Below the pieces are notes generated by a model. The model worked only from the letters and a program-made list of their open reading frames with translations. It ran no database searches and had not been told where the DNA came from. From NCBI GenBank assembly GCA_037157565.1, contig JAZHRO010000026.1:35144501-35208500 (forward strand): a stretch of 64,000 nucleotides of DNA. The letters are read 5' to 3'. The position numbers and the translations under genes were made by a program. This document shows, piece after piece, positions 1-10,817 of this stretch; positions within the stretch are counted from its first letter, which is position 1, and each line of letters begins with the position of its first letter. This DNA comes from Thalassia testudinum (Eukaryota; Streptophyta; Magnoliopsida; Alismatales; Hydrocharitaceae).

Positions 1-640
1 TAAACATAGCAAGAATGGAGCAAAGAGAAATTTTCTTATCACCAATATTACGTAGAAGTGTTGTGTAGGGCATTTCATAGTTGGATGCAGTGTTAGAAAT
101 TTACGTTGGGTGAGAAAAGTAATAAAAGGTTATATATGTTTGTCACTGGAAACGTAATAGTAATTAAGAGGTGAAAGAAAAATGAGATAACCAAGTAAAA
201 GTAAAGGTTGTAGTGTATAATTCATGAAGAAATTATAAAGCTAAGTGGAAACTATCATCACAAATATTGACAAAGGGAAGGGTGAATGAAGCATATCACC
301 GTCTAGTCTACACGTAATTATAGGAGAATATTAGCATTCTCTATGAAAAGAACTAGGCACGAGTAGGAAATGTACGTTGCAATATGCTTTGCAATGTGTG
401 CCTCCCACTGAATAAAATCCCTAAGGGTCAGAACTGCCAGTTTGCTTTATTTCTTATTTAAAATCCCAAAAAATTAGAAAAATACTTCAAAAAATCATAA
501 AAAAGATTTAGATTGCATAGTTAGGTTAAGAACCATCTAGACAATTTTTTTTCCTTGCAAGATGACCTGTACTCTTAATATTACATTCCAAGTTTTAGGA
601 GATGATTTTTAAATTCTAAATGTGTCTTCGCAACTACGAT
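1..640. other. AT-rich intergenic DNA, no gene seen
   Basis: No open reading frame, RNA gene or repeat boundary could be supported here. The composition is AT-rich and resembles decayed retroelement untranslated sequence next to the LTR remnant that follows. Confidence 0.5.
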
Positions 641-2256
641 GGCATGATTATCTTTACTGTGATTTCATGATCAGTTTTTGGCATTGGTACTAAGAAGGCA
701 CATTCTTTAGTTGCTTTCTAATCTAAAGAAACTCCTAAGTAATAAAATATTCGTTGTAGTGTGATTTTTCAAGAACAGAAATAAATGTAACTGAGATCTC
801 GGTGAGTCTTAGATTGAACACGGGGAGGCATAGGATCTATCTAACTAAATGCAAAAGTAAAGCAAATATGAACTAAGGTAAAGAAGGAGATGAGAAAAAT
901 GAAATCACAATTAGGCAATTACATAGATAAGGGGGGTGAGAAGCAAGATTTGCAAATGATAAGATGAAAACTAAACTGTTATTATTGTTAGAAAAGATGT
1001 CACTATTACAACTAGAACAAGTAACAAAATGTCTATTAAAACTAGAAATCTACTAAAACTAGAAATAAATGACTAGAAGAAGATGATGAGTTAGAGCATG
1101 GTCCATTGCAGTAGTTGCCTTGGAGATGAGGATGAAGTAGAGATGAGAAAGAAGCAGAGGAAGACGGCCACCAGGAAGCAACAAAGTCTAGGCGTGAAGA
1201 AGCTTTTTAAAGGAGGTGAGAGGGTGGACTAAATTGGAGGGGTAAGGAGAAGGTGGTGAGATTTGGGATTTATTCTAAACTAAGGAAGATTTAATGAAGG
1301 AAGGGGGGAGGGGTAGGCTCCTATTTATAGAGTTTCCTAGGTGTTTGATGGAGGGTTAGAATTTAATGGTAGGTTGATAGAGGGTGGAGATTAAAGGAGG
1401 TTTATGATGAAGGTTGTTGCAACAACTTTATAGGATTTCCCTTAGTTGTCTCGAGTTTCTGGCCTTGTTTTGTTCTGAATTTCAAATTGCACATAAAAGT
1501 AAAGTTGTAGCCCCTAAATTCAGCTTTCCAACGCAACTTGAATCACTCAATTTGGATTTAAAATGCAAAAGTTATGGCTTCAATACTAGACATGTGTTAG
1601 GCTATTATGAATTTCGAGATTAGGACTATGATTTGGTTTAGGTTTTTAGGATAGGCCTTTAGGTAGGTAATTTAGGACCCTAAAATGTAGATATAGTGGT
1701 GGATAAATTATTGCGTAATTTGTCCATACAAAATAGTATTTATTTGAGTATAAAAGGGATGGCCAAACAAGGTTTGTTGGGTTAGGATATAGAAATAGAT
1801 TGGGTTTAACTAATGGGTTTATAAAATCAATTAGGCTAGCCAACCAAATTGGTTGATTAATTAGGCTCATGGATAACCACCTAAGGTGGGAAATTAGGCT
1901 AGGTAATTGGACGTTGGGTTAGGAAAAATTAAGTCTGTAAATGGGCTAACTTAATTGCTAAATAGGCTAGGTTAGAAAAAATAGGCTCATCGTCTTTGCA
2001 TAAGTGAGTTTAAACATGAAAGTCTAGTCTCCAAAGCTCAAAATTGTTCCAAAATTGGTACCTGCACATAATATAACAAAGACATCAAGGTAACAGATAT
2101 AAGTTGGGAAAAATTGTAGAAAAATCCAAAATTATGTAATATATACAAAATGCACCTATATGACTAAACTAACCTAACTAAATGCATTCTTCCCTAATCA
2201 ACCCTCATATTAGCATTACTTAGGCATAATTAATGTAAATATATATAGAAATATCA
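640..2256 (-). repeat. Degenerate Athila-type LTR remnant
   Basis: Read on the minus strand, this starts TGATATTTCTATATAT at 2256, like the start of the E5 LTR (TGATATAGACACATC). It keeps a short block near 820-832 (GAACACGGGGAGGC on the plus strand) that is also present near the far end of the E5 LTRs. A TATAAATA box lies in between. The left edge is uncertain and no primer site is recognisable next to it, so the 640 boundary is approximate. Short ORFs inside it have no recognisable product. Confidence 0.45.
1322..1329 (-). promoter_or_regulatory. TATA box of the LTR remnant
   Basis: The plus strand reads TATTTATA, giving TATAAATA on the minus strand within CTCTATAAATAGGAGCC. It has the GC-flanked context and relative position of the TATA boxes in the E5 and E6 LTRs. 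Confidence 0.5.
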
Positions 2257-2456
2257 CTTTCTTTCCTTGCATTTGTGAGCTTGATATTATCCCTTTTTGG
2301 TAGGTATCGAGTACTTGGAGCGAAGTTTTGGCGGTGTGCAAAAGTAAGTTGCGAAGGCAAACATTCAAGTATGTAGGGCACAAATGAGGCATGTCTTAGT
2401 TCAAGATATTTTTCTTTTCTTTTAAGCTATTTGTATTAGGATTTTGGTGAGTGTAT
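2257..2456. other. Unassigned spacer
   Basis: AT-rich spacer between the LTR remnant and the dispersed repeat; nothing further is recognisable. Confidence 0.4.
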
Positions 2457-2926
2457 GATGAGGTGTGACTCATCATAGCTGAAATGCCCAAGTTAAGTTA
2501 GAAACCAGGTTAAACACTATTAATTAACACAAGAAATGGGTTAAGTGTGAGAATTAAGGAAAATGACCTAAAATATCCAATTTGTGTTAAAAATGCACAA
2601 TTAGGTCATTTAATGAAATATTCTATTCATAAATGTAAAATGATGATCCAATGGTAAATTGAATACTTTTTTTAGTTCAAAAGTATATATCAAGAGTTGA
2701 ATTAACTTCTTAAAGATTCAATTAAGCTCCAATAAAAATTTCATAGCATTTGAACATTAATAGGACCCCGCATTCATTAGATTACATATAGGTCCTCATG
2801 CATAACATTTTATTCATGCATAAAACCCTCAAGGACCTTTTTGAAAAGTTGCAAGGACCTTTTTGAGAGACTCTAAGGACCTTGTGGTTATTATTCCTTT
2901 CACTAATGGGCTCCCTCGCAATTTCC
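2457..2926 (+). repeat. Dispersed repeat copy, matches 51600-52025 inverted
   Basis: From TGATGAGGTGTG onward this segment matches the reverse complement of roughly 51600-52025. Shared landmarks in order are TCATCATAGCT, AATGCCCAAGTTAAG, GGTTAAACACTA, TTAGGTCATT and GTAAAATGATGATCCAAT. It is cut at 2926 by the chromovirus E2. The start TG and abrupt homology edge suggest an LTR-type boundary, but the far end is not recovered after the E2/E3/E4 block. Confidence 0.6.
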
Positions 2927-2979
2927 TGTTACGACTTGATTTCAGATTCTTACAGGACCCGAGTTCGGACCGCCTTAAC
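2927..2979 (-). repeat. E2 3' LTR, outer 53 bp
   Basis: Matches the first 53 bp of the E2 5' LTR on the plus strand (from 21068), with shared landmarks TACAGGACC and GCCTT(A/G)AC. The rest of this LTR resumes at 13667 beyond E1. Confidence 0.85.
2975..2979. repeat. E1 target-site duplication, left copy (TTAAC)
   Basis: The uninterrupted E2 LTR at 21068 onward reads CCTTGACTAATCC. The left copy here is TTAAC and the right copy at 13667-13671 is TTGAT. Each is one transition away from TTGAC, so the duplication has decayed independently on the two sides. Confidence 0.75.
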
Positions 2980-4362
2980 TGTTACGACCCGATTCCCGAA
3001 TCTCTACGAGACACGAGAATCGGACCGACTCGACTGATCCCAAGACCCAGCCGTCCAATGAAAGAGTAACCAAAAGAGCAATAAAATAAACCACATTTAC
3101 CATGTATATAACTAGCAGTAACAAAATACAGCAGTAAAAAAAAGAACTACTACAGTACACACCACCACAATAGTAGAGAAATAAACAGGTACATAAATAT
3201 GATGCTTACAATAAAAGAGTACAATGGTAACAAAAAAATACTCACTACACAAAAGAAATAGTATAGTAGGTACTACACAAGTAAGACTACTGGGCTATAC
3301 TAGGCCCAGCTCCCTCTACAGCCACCGGCTCTGGCTGCTCAACACCTGGTCCTGAAAAGGTGACAAAGGTGACACGTCAGCGAAACACTGAGTAGAGTGG
3401 CAACCAAAAGCTAAGAAAAATAGTAAGGTGGACAGTAGCTGTTATTTTTAATCTCTTTCTTTATTCTTCCATTTACTCTTTCTTGAATTATTCCTCGGAT
3501 CTTTCTCTTGATCTCGAATGTTCCTCGTGGGAATGATCTTGATTGCAGTCTTTTCCAAAAAGTAGAAGTAGCACGTGGTACTCTCCTGGCCGGGAGAGTC
3601 CCCCGTGGTGGTCCTACTCTCAATCAACCACCCCAAGGTCACTGACAAACGTAATGGTGACTACGACACGCATGATAAATGCACAGGTAGCTACCCCGCA
3701 CTAGCACGTGGTCAGTCGTTTCCGTTAATGGGTGTGCCCCAAAGCATAGCACGAAAGAGTATAGGGCAGAGACCTCTCAGTATCAGGGGTCCAGCCCCTC
3801 CACAGTAACCAAACAGGGGTCTTGCCCCTTCACAGTCCGCGCACCCTCGCCTGACTACCCTGGTTTGCCCAATGGGCCTAACAAGTCGGTGTAGGAGGGC
3901 TAGCAGAACCCTGAGGCCCGTGGGGTGGCTAGTGCTCTCCCTACACTAGTAGCTCTCCCCGGTACTGTGTACGCGAGGGCCAAAAGTCGGTACAAAGTGG
4001 CCAGACCTAACCCCGGGTCCCTGGGGCGGCTAGCTCCGCTCTGCACTAAACAGGGGGATAGTCGCTTTCCTTGGTACTCCATACTCAAGGGCCAGCTCAC
4101 TTCCCCAATTCTATTCCATTCACCTCTCAGGAGTTCTACTCCTAATTCCCCGTAGGGTTCATGCTCATATTTCTTTAACTAAGCTAATTTAGGTTTCATC
4201 ATTTCAGCTTTATTTTCATATAGCCCATGTTCTCAACAGTTAATATCCATTCATAAGCAAGCAACTGTTATCCAATTACAGGCAATTATCATCTTTCTTT
4301 CTACTTTTCCAAGACTGCAATTTATATATTCATGACATTCATTTTGGTGTTTCTGTTCCTAG

Positions 4363-4600
4363 GATTCATGGCACACCCTAGGATCTATCATTCAATCTAG
4401 TTTTCCAGTCCTAAGATTCATGCCATACCCTAGGATCTATCGTTCAATCTAGTTTTCTAGTCCTAGGATTCATGCCATACCCTAGGATCTATCGTTCAAT
4501 CTAGTTTTCCAGTCCTAGGATCCATGCCATACCTTAGGATCTATCGTTCAATCTAGTTTTCCAATTCTAGGGTTCATGCCGCACCTTAGAATCTTTTAAT
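4363..4600. repeat. 52-bp minisatellite in the E1 3' LTR, about 5 copies
   Basis: Units begin at 4363, 4415, 4467, 4519 and 4571 with exact 52-bp spacing. Each carries GATTCATGCC, CCCTAGGATCTATC and CAATCTAGTTTTCC. The E2 LTRs hold only a single related unit (near 15001-15040 and 22431-22470), so the expansion is specific to the E1 lineage. Confidence 0.9.
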
Positions 4601-4884
4601 TATCCCACAAGTGCATAAATGTTGGTAAATAATTAAAGGGAGCCACTTTACCTGCAAAATCGGGAGTACTGGGGGCGTGATTGGCAAGCTCGCGTGCATC
4701 CGTAACTCCTAGAGCCGCAACGGAATGGGGTCCTAACATAAGGATCAAACACAAGGAACTACTCAGAACATGATGCAATTACTTTAAACAGGTAGAGGAA
4801 CTAAATCTGAGAAGAATGAAACTTGAAACGCAGAAAACAGACTTCGAACGGACCTAAACGGGTCAAAAATGACAAGTCTGCCCA

Positions 4885-5815
4885 AAATCAGACGTCTGGA
4901 ACATCTTCCAGACGTCTTAAACGATGGTTCAGGTCATACCTTGTTCCTGCGTGGTCCTTCAGACGTCCAGAATCTTGCTGAACCATCTGGACTTAGTTTC
5001 CAGATGTCCGACTGTCACTCCAGACGTTTGGAGACCCTCTCCGTAGTCTGGTGCTGTGCCCAGATGTCCAATCTGTGTGGGAGGGTGTGCCCTTGCGCCT
5101 TCTCAAATGAGACCTGCACGCGTACGCAACCGCCCTCAACACAAAAATGAGGCAGACCCCTCGGTGGAACGGCTTGCATGGCCGTACACGCGAAAGGAAG
5201 GAGAAAAGGAAATATTGTACCTTTCAGACGTCTGGATCTTCCTCTAGACATCTCCTGTGTCGTTTGGACATAGGTCCAGACATCTGATTCTGGGAAATTT
5301 TCCCTGAATCAGGACCTCCTCTCCCTCCGCCTGCTGCACACGGCCGTGCCGCGCCGCGTTTTCCTACTGCCTAAGCTGCAGTAGCGCCTCCCCAGCGCTA
5401 TGCTCCCGCTGCGCACCTGCCGGCCGGCCTTGGCTGCTCCGGCGAGCTTATACCCTCGCGCTCTAACTCCCTCCCTCTCGCTGCAACCCCTCCTCTCCGC
5501 ACACACACGGCAGCAGCTGCTGCCCTCGCCCGCTCACTCTCACGCTAACAGGAAGAAGAAGAAGAAGAGGAAGGCGGTGGAGTGATGGTGAGGGAGAGGA
5601 GAGGGGGAGTATTTGAAGGCACCGTGGGAGAGAGAGAGAAAGAAGGCTGCGCCTGCAGGGAGAAAAAAAGGAGAAGAAAAGAGGGCGGCGGTTCAGTCTG
5701 CACGCACATGTGCGCAAACGCGAAACCGTACGCCGAAAAAATTAATTTTCAGACGTCTGGTAAGGCTTCCAAATGTCTGGCCAGACGTCTAGACCAACTC
5801 CTAGATATCTTAAAC
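4885..5815. promoter_or_regulatory. AGACGTCT palindrome array in U3
   Basis: Exact or one-step-decayed copies of CAGACGTCTGG recur, for example at 4890, 4910, 5226, 5749 and 5780, along with CAGATGTCC-type derivatives. The core is self-complementary and contains ACGT, the core recognised by plant bZIP factors. The array sits in the U3 half of a minus-strand LTR, where enhancers are expected. Function is inferred. Confidence 0.5.
5609..5622 (-). promoter_or_regulatory. Possible TATA-like element, E1 3' LTR
   Basis: On the minus strand the block reads TTCAAATACTCCC. It aligns with the TATTTAAA box of the E2 LTR (16088-16095) by its position downstream of the CT-rich block. It is weaker than the E2 box. 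Confidence 0.35.
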
Positions 5816-5840
5816 GAAGTTTGATGTCAGGGTCATAACA

Positions 5841-5880
5841 ACATAACAAACTCAAAGGAAGTTTTTTCCCCGAAACTTGT
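5841..5880 (-). promoter_or_regulatory. E1 polypurine-tract region
   Basis: Immediately internal to the 3' LTR. On the minus strand it includes TTTCGGGGAAAAAACTTCC, the usual purine-rich priming region before a Ty3/gypsy 3' LTR. The exact priming position is not determined. Confidence 0.5.
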
Positions 5881-5944
5881 GCTAACTAGGGTGCGGAGAA
5901 GAACGATATATGCATAACAAACTCAAAGAGGATCGAAGCCGGTC

Positions 5945-6145
5945 CGAAAAGACGTACCCTCAAAAAGCTTCGGGTACCGCTCCCGCATCGCCGCCTCAGG
6001 CTCCTAGGTAGCCTCCTCGTATTATTGGCTCCTCCACAAAACCTTCACGAGGGGTACTTGCTTCCGTCTCAGACTGCGGACGGCTCTGTCGAGAATCTGC
6101 ATTGGTCTCTCAAGGTAGGTCAGGTCGTCACCCACCTCGACGCTC
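5945..6145 (-). pseudogene. E1 chromodomain-like tail of integrase
   Basis: The C-terminal coding segment continues from FHVSNLRKYV through LERPMQILDRAVRSLR to VPLVKVLWRSQ. After an in-frame stop at about 6022-6024 it continues as YEEATWEPEAAMRERYP. This aromatic/WEP pattern is the chromodomain signature found at the integrase C-terminus of chromoviruses, which is thought to direct insertion toward heterochromatin. The stop splits the domain before the WEP motif. Confidence 0.75.
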
Positions 6146-7250
6146 TCGTGACTCAGGACGTGACTGGGATTGGCGACGTACTTCCTAAGGTTGGACACGT
6201 GGAACACGTCGTGCAGACCAGAAAGCTGGGGAGGAAGGGCAAGCCTGTAAGCAACGGGTCCAACCCGCTCCAGGACCTCAAAGGGTCCCATGAACCTCGA
6301 CGCGAGCTTCTCTCTCACCCCAAACTGCTGCAGGCCCTTCATGGGCGAAACGCGAAGGAAGACGTGGTCTCCAACCTCAAACTGCACCTCTTTGCATTTT
6401 CGATCTGCATAGCTCTTCTGTCTTCTCTTGACAGTGCGGAGTCGCCTGTGAATCTGCTCGACTACCTCCTGACTCTGCTGGATCAGCCTGGGGCCAACTT
6501 CCCACTTGGTCCTCACCTCAACCCAACTCAAGGGTGCTGTACACCTCCGTCCGTACAGAGCCTTGTAGGGTGCCATGCCGATGCTCGAGTGATAACTATT
6601 ATTATATGCAAACTCTGCCAGGGGCAAATGCTCCTCCCAAGAGCCCCTCCAGTCCAGTACATAAGCATGCAAAAGGTCCTCAAGTGTTTATATCGTGCGC
6701 TCTGATTGTCCGTCTGTCTGGGGGTGGTATGCTGTACTAAACCTCAACCGCATCCTCAGGGCCTGCTGAAACTCAGCCCAAAATTGGGACGTAAAGCAGG
6801 TATCCCGGTCGGATATGATCTCCCGCGGAACTCCGTGTAGACGTACCACGTCAAGGATATACCTCTCTGCCAACTGTGCTGGTCCCAAGGTGACTTTGAT
6901 CGGCAAGAAATGCGCCGTCTTCGTTAATCTGTCAACGATTACCCAGACTGCGTCGTGTCCTTGCTGGGTAATAGGTAAGCCCACCACCAAGTCCATGGTG
7001 ATGCTCTCCCACTTCCACTTTGGCACTGGAAGTGGCTGTAGCGGCCCTGTAGGCCTTTGATGCTCAGCTTTCACCTGTTGGCACACTAAACACTGCTACA
7101 CGAATTCACCCACATCCTGCTTCACTCCCCTCCACCAAAAGACACGTCTCAAGTCATGGTACATTTTTGTGTTTCCGGGATGGATGGTGAATTTGGAACC
7201 GTGTGCCTCAGTCAGGAGCTCTCTCAATAGCTCCTCGTCTCTGGGAACGT
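6146..7250 (-). pseudogene. E1 integrase, degenerate
   Basis: Ty3/gypsy integrase in element order after RNase H. The zinc-binding part is visible as [13 protein letters not shown] followed by QCLVCQQ, with a stop between GEFV and QC near 7094. The catalytic core has [19 protein letters not shown] and [10 protein letters not shown]. Counting from the D of ISD to the E of GQSE gives D-X35-E, so the DDE triad itself is intact. A stop after SERTI at about 6688 breaks the core. Downstream the GPF(E)VLERVGP region leads to the chromodomain-like tail. Confidence 0.85.
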
Positions 7251-7514
7251 ATAATCGTCCCCTCATGCGCAGCACCTGGTCTGTAAAAGAGAAGTCCCCA
7301 GGGTCTCCTGACAATACTCTGTCACGCAAGGACTGCAAGTACGGGTCGACCATCTGCCCTATGATGATGCGATCTATCAGCTCTGGCCTCATCTGTTGTG
7401 TCACAGTCATTGCCCCACAGTGCCCTCGTAACTCTAGGGGTCGCCAACTGCCCATCTCCTCCAAGAGGCTCCAACTCTGTACCTGTAAACTGGCCAAGTG
7501 TGCGGGCGCCTTCC

Positions 7515-7870
7515 GGCTCAAGGCGTCAGCCACCACGATGTCTTTTCCCGGGTGGTAGGAAATGCTGCAGTCATAGTCCTTCAGGAGCTCCAACCAACGT
7601 CTCTGTCTCATGTTGAGCTCCTTCTGATCAAACAGGTATTTGAGGCTCTTGTGATCTATGAAAATCTTAAAGGTCTCACCGTACAAGTAGTGCCTCCAGG
7701 TCTTTAGCGCGAAGACGACAGCTGCCAGCTCTAGGTCGTGGGTAGGGTAGCTATGCTCATGGGGCTTTAGTTGCCACGAAGCGTAGGCGACAACGTGACC
7801 CCTCTGCATGAGCACACCCCCTAACCCCTGCAGAGAGGCGTCCGTGTACACAACGAACCCGCCACTACTG
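7515..7870 (-). pseudogene. E1 RNase H
   Basis: Inside a 315-codon open stretch (7096-8043). Acidic positions of the retroelement RNase H fold are visible: D of VVYTDAS (codon 68), E of HDLELAAVV (codon 105), D of FIDHKSL (codon 130) and D of VADALSR (codon 173). The domain looks intact, but upstream and downstream stops mean no full polyprotein can be made. It would degrade the RNA strand of the RNA/DNA hybrid during reverse transcription. Confidence 0.85.
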
Positions 7871-8039
7871 TCTGGGATGGTGAGCACGGGAGCCGAAGTC
7901 AGCCTCTCCTTCAGCTCTTGAAAACACGCCTCACAGGCATCTGTCCAAGTAAAGGGCATGTCCTTCCGGGTCAGCTGTGTCATAGGACGTGCAATCTGTG
8001 AGAAGCCCCTGATAAACAGCCTACAGTAGCCTGCTAGTC

Positions 8040-8850
8040 CCAAGAAACTGCAAATCTCAGTGATCGTACGCGGTCTCTCCTACTTGAGCACTACCTCGAC
8101 CTTGGCTGGGTCCACAGCCAAGCCATCCCCGGAGATCACATGACCTAAGAATGTCACCTCCCTCAACCAGAACTCGCACTTGCTGTATTTGGCGTACAAC
8201 CTACGTCGTCTCAGTGTGTCCAAAATCATCTACAAGTGCTGTCCGTGCTGCGTCTGATCTCGAGAATAGATGAGCACATCATCAATGAATACCACCACGA
8301 ACTGGTCCAAGTACGGTCTAAACACCTGGTTCATCAAATCCATGAAGGCAACAGGGGCATTGGTCAGCCCAAACGGCATGACCAGAAACTCGTAGTGTCC
8401 GTACCGAGTGCGGAAAGCTGTCTTGGAGACGTCTACCTCCATGATCCTCAACTGGTGGTATCTAGACGTCAAGTCGATCTTGGAGAATACCGTGGCACCT
8501 CGCAGCTGCTCAAACAAGTCATCAATCCTCGGCAGCGGATACCTGTTCTTGATGGTGACCCTATTCGGCTGTCGGTAGTCCACACAAAGGCGTAGGGTAC
8601 CATCTTTCTTCTTTACAAACAGTACCTGGGCTCCCCAGGGAGAGGCGCTGGGCCTCACAAAGTCCTTCTCCAAAAGATTCTGCAACTGAGACTTGAGCTC
8701 TCGCAGCTCAAGTGGTGCCATCCTGTACGGTGCTGTGGAGATGGGGCTAGTCCCCGGTACCAGTGAGATCTCAAACTTGATCTCACGCTCGGGCGGTAGT
8801 CCTGGCAACTCATCTGGGAACACGTCGGGGTATTCTCTGACTACCGGGAT
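8040..8850 (-). pseudogene. E1 reverse transcriptase, degenerate
   Basis: RT follows the protease in the 8230-9387 frame. Landmarks are [16 protein letters not shown] (linker), [47 protein letters not shown] and the catalytic FIDD box (codons 367-370, near 8278-8289). A stop follows GQHL at 8230. The thumb/connection resumes as [12 protein letters not shown] and then meets another stop near 8078-8083. The protein would synthesise cDNA from the element RNA. Confidence 0.9.
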
Positions 8851-9428
8851 ACTCTGGAAGTCTGCCACAGGGCTGGGCTCTGTCACCACACAAGCTAGGA
8901 AGCCCTCACACCCCTGGCTCAAAAGTCTCGCCGCCCGAAGTGCAAAAATGCACCTGAAGCCTTTGTCCACTGGCTGCCCGTGGAACTCGAAAGAAGGCAA
9001 CTCCGGTATGGAGAAGGCGATCTTTCTCTCAAAGCAGTCCACCAAGGCGTGGTAAGCGGACAACCAGTCCATCCCCAGAATTACGCCAAAGTCCTCCATC
9101 TGTATCATAATCAGGTCAGCGGGAAGGTTGTGTCCCCCAACACTGACCTCGCAACTCGTGTATACCTCCTCAGCTACAAACAGCTGACCACTCGGACCTC
9201 TGATCACGAACGGATCCTCTAACAGTATACAGTCCTGCCCCAAACTAACCGCGAATTGGCAATGACAAACGAGTGCGTAGCGCTGGAATCGAAAAGCATG
9301 AAAACGAGTCTGCGAGAAATTGAAACCATACCTGCCACCACTGATCCCGAAGCTTTGGCATCCCTGTGTGTCGGAGCGTTGATACACCTCTCAGCCCTAG
9401 GTGCGGACGAAGCAGCCACACTCTGCAT
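8851..9428 (-). pseudogene. E1 aspartic protease, frameshifted
   Basis: The protease is split between two frames. The active-site segment reads [11 protein letters not shown] (frame of 9219-9428), where the usual D-S/T-G-A has serine in place of glycine. The following frame carries the body with [13 protein letters not shown] and [14 protein letters not shown], the conserved second half of Ty3/gypsy proteases. The frameshift between them and the altered active-site loop make this copy non-functional. Confidence 0.8.
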
Positions 9429-9560
9429 CGAACGGTTAGCTGCTGGTCGATACCCTCCCCCGGACTGCTGTCCTCCTCCTCGCGCCTAGAAACCGTGGCC
9501 TCCTGCTCGTCCTCAGGTGCTCAGCGCAGGAAGCATCTGCTGACCTCCTGCCCTAGACGG

Positions 9561-9602
9561 GCAGTCCCTCCTGATGTGGCCTAGCTGGCCACATTGGTAG
9601 CA
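9561..9602 (-). pseudogene. E1 Gag CCHC zinc knuckle
   Basis: The minus strand encodes CYQCGQLGHIRRDC, an exact CX2CX4HX4C knuckle as in retroelement nucleocapsid regions that bind RNA. In E2 the homologous 42-nt block at 19755-19796 carries two stops. Confidence 0.9.
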
Positions 9603-10677
9603 AAGGGGGACTCAACTCCCGCTCTCAGTGGGTCCCTGCTGTCGGCTGGGCGAGGGTCCGGTGCTAGCAACTGGCCCCTGTCGAGTTACGGGTGCCACGT
9701 GTCTCCTCTCTCATCAGCCCTGTGAGAAGTCCGGCTGATAGGGCCTCTTCCACCCGCTGTCAGTATCTCGCGCGGACGGGTTGGTCTCTTCATATGTCAT
9801 AGCTGCCTCCACCACCCTCGAGAACGTAGGCAGCTTCAGGGGTTTGACATACCCTTGAATCGCAGGCCAGAGCCCCTCGATGAACCTCCAAAGGCGCTCC
9901 TCCTCAGTGGTCACTGCTGTCATTGTGAAGCGAGACAGCTCCAGAAAACACGTGCGGTACGCGCTCACGGTCATCGTCCCCTAGCGGAGAGTGTGGAACT
10001 CCTGCCTCCTCTGGTCCTGCCATGTCTGGGGAAAGTACTGCTCGCAGAAGAGGGTGACCAACCGGTCCCAAGTCAGCTCGTCCCTCTCTTGTCTCCTGAC
10101 CGCCCTCCACCACCTGTGTGCCACGCTCTCCAGCTGGTACGTGGCAAAGGCCACGCGGCACTCCACCGGGGGGTGAAGGGTGTCAAAACCTTCTCGATCT
10201 GCTTGAGCCAGTCCTTCACCTCAGTTGGGTCCCCCCCTTGAAAGAGGGGGGCTTCAGCTTCCGGAACTGTCCGAAAAGCTCAAAGTGGCACTGAAGTGGA
10301 GATGCTGGTGCACCTCCAAGTAAAGAAGCCTCGTGCTCGGAAGTGCCGGAGGAAGGTGGGGGCGGTGGCAACCCACCCCCTCCCTTGCGTCCAGCGCCAA
10401 GTCTGTCGTGTGGTCCCACAGAGTACTCCCCCTCCGCAGCCCCAGGGAGAGGCGCTCGTGGCGGCGGGTGGAGCTCCTCTCGCACGATGTCCCGTATCAG
10501 CTGGGCGAGGTCTTGGGCCTGAATACCCGGGAGCAGTGGTTGGTCCACTGAGCCGTCGACCTCAACACGCCCACCCCTCTGACCTTGTCCTCGGCTGCAC
10601 CCGCGGCCCGCCTCACTACCACCTCGTCGAGGTATCTCTTGCAAGGAGATGCGAACACAGAACAAAAAAGACATCAA
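9603..10677 (-). pseudogene. E1 Gag, frameshifted
   Basis: Capsid-type Gag in pieces: an N-terminal part with acidic/proline-rich sequence ending KLKPPSFKGG (10216-10677), a central part with MECRVAFATYQLESVAHRWW and FCEQYFPQTW (9981-10166), and a C-terminal part with RTCFLELSRF and KLPTFSRVVEAAMTYEE (9714-9974). This matches the retrotransposon Gag domain layout; frameshifts separate the three pieces. It would form the cytoplasmic virus-like particle. Confidence 0.85.
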
Positions 10678-10805
10678 TACGAATCGATATCAAGCAGAGA
10701 AGTCTAAGAACAGATGTCAAAGGATACGTTGTGGCAGCTACTCTAGTTACAGGCACATGAATTGGTTATTTTCCAGCCAGTTGGTTCACTTCTCGGGATG
10801 ACCTT

Positions 10806-10817
10806 GCTCTGATACCA
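10806..10817 (-). other. E1 primer binding site (initiator Met tRNA)
   Basis: On the minus strand the sequence AGA TGGTATCAGAGC AAGGT follows the 5' LTR end directly. TGGTATCAGAGC is the complement of the 3' end of plant initiator methionine tRNA, the standard primer of chromoviruses. Confidence 0.95.

Larger units (their letters stand above)
2980..5840 (-). repeat. E1 3' LTR (2,861 bp)
   Basis: Starts TGTTACGACCCGATTC and ends GTCATAACA on the plus strand; it pairs along its length with 10821-13666. It contains a 52-bp minisatellite, a GC-rich central block and an array of AGACGTCT palindromes in the part that is U3 in element orientation. Confidence 0.95.

Noticed and set aside
5400..5824. 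Short ORFs in the GC-rich part of the E1 LTR
   Set aside because: They lie within a defined LTR, differ between the two LTR copies and have no recognisable product.
6025..6705. 226-codon plus-strand ORF
   Set aside because: Antisense shadow of the E1 integrase C-terminus; the minus frame carries the conserved motifs.
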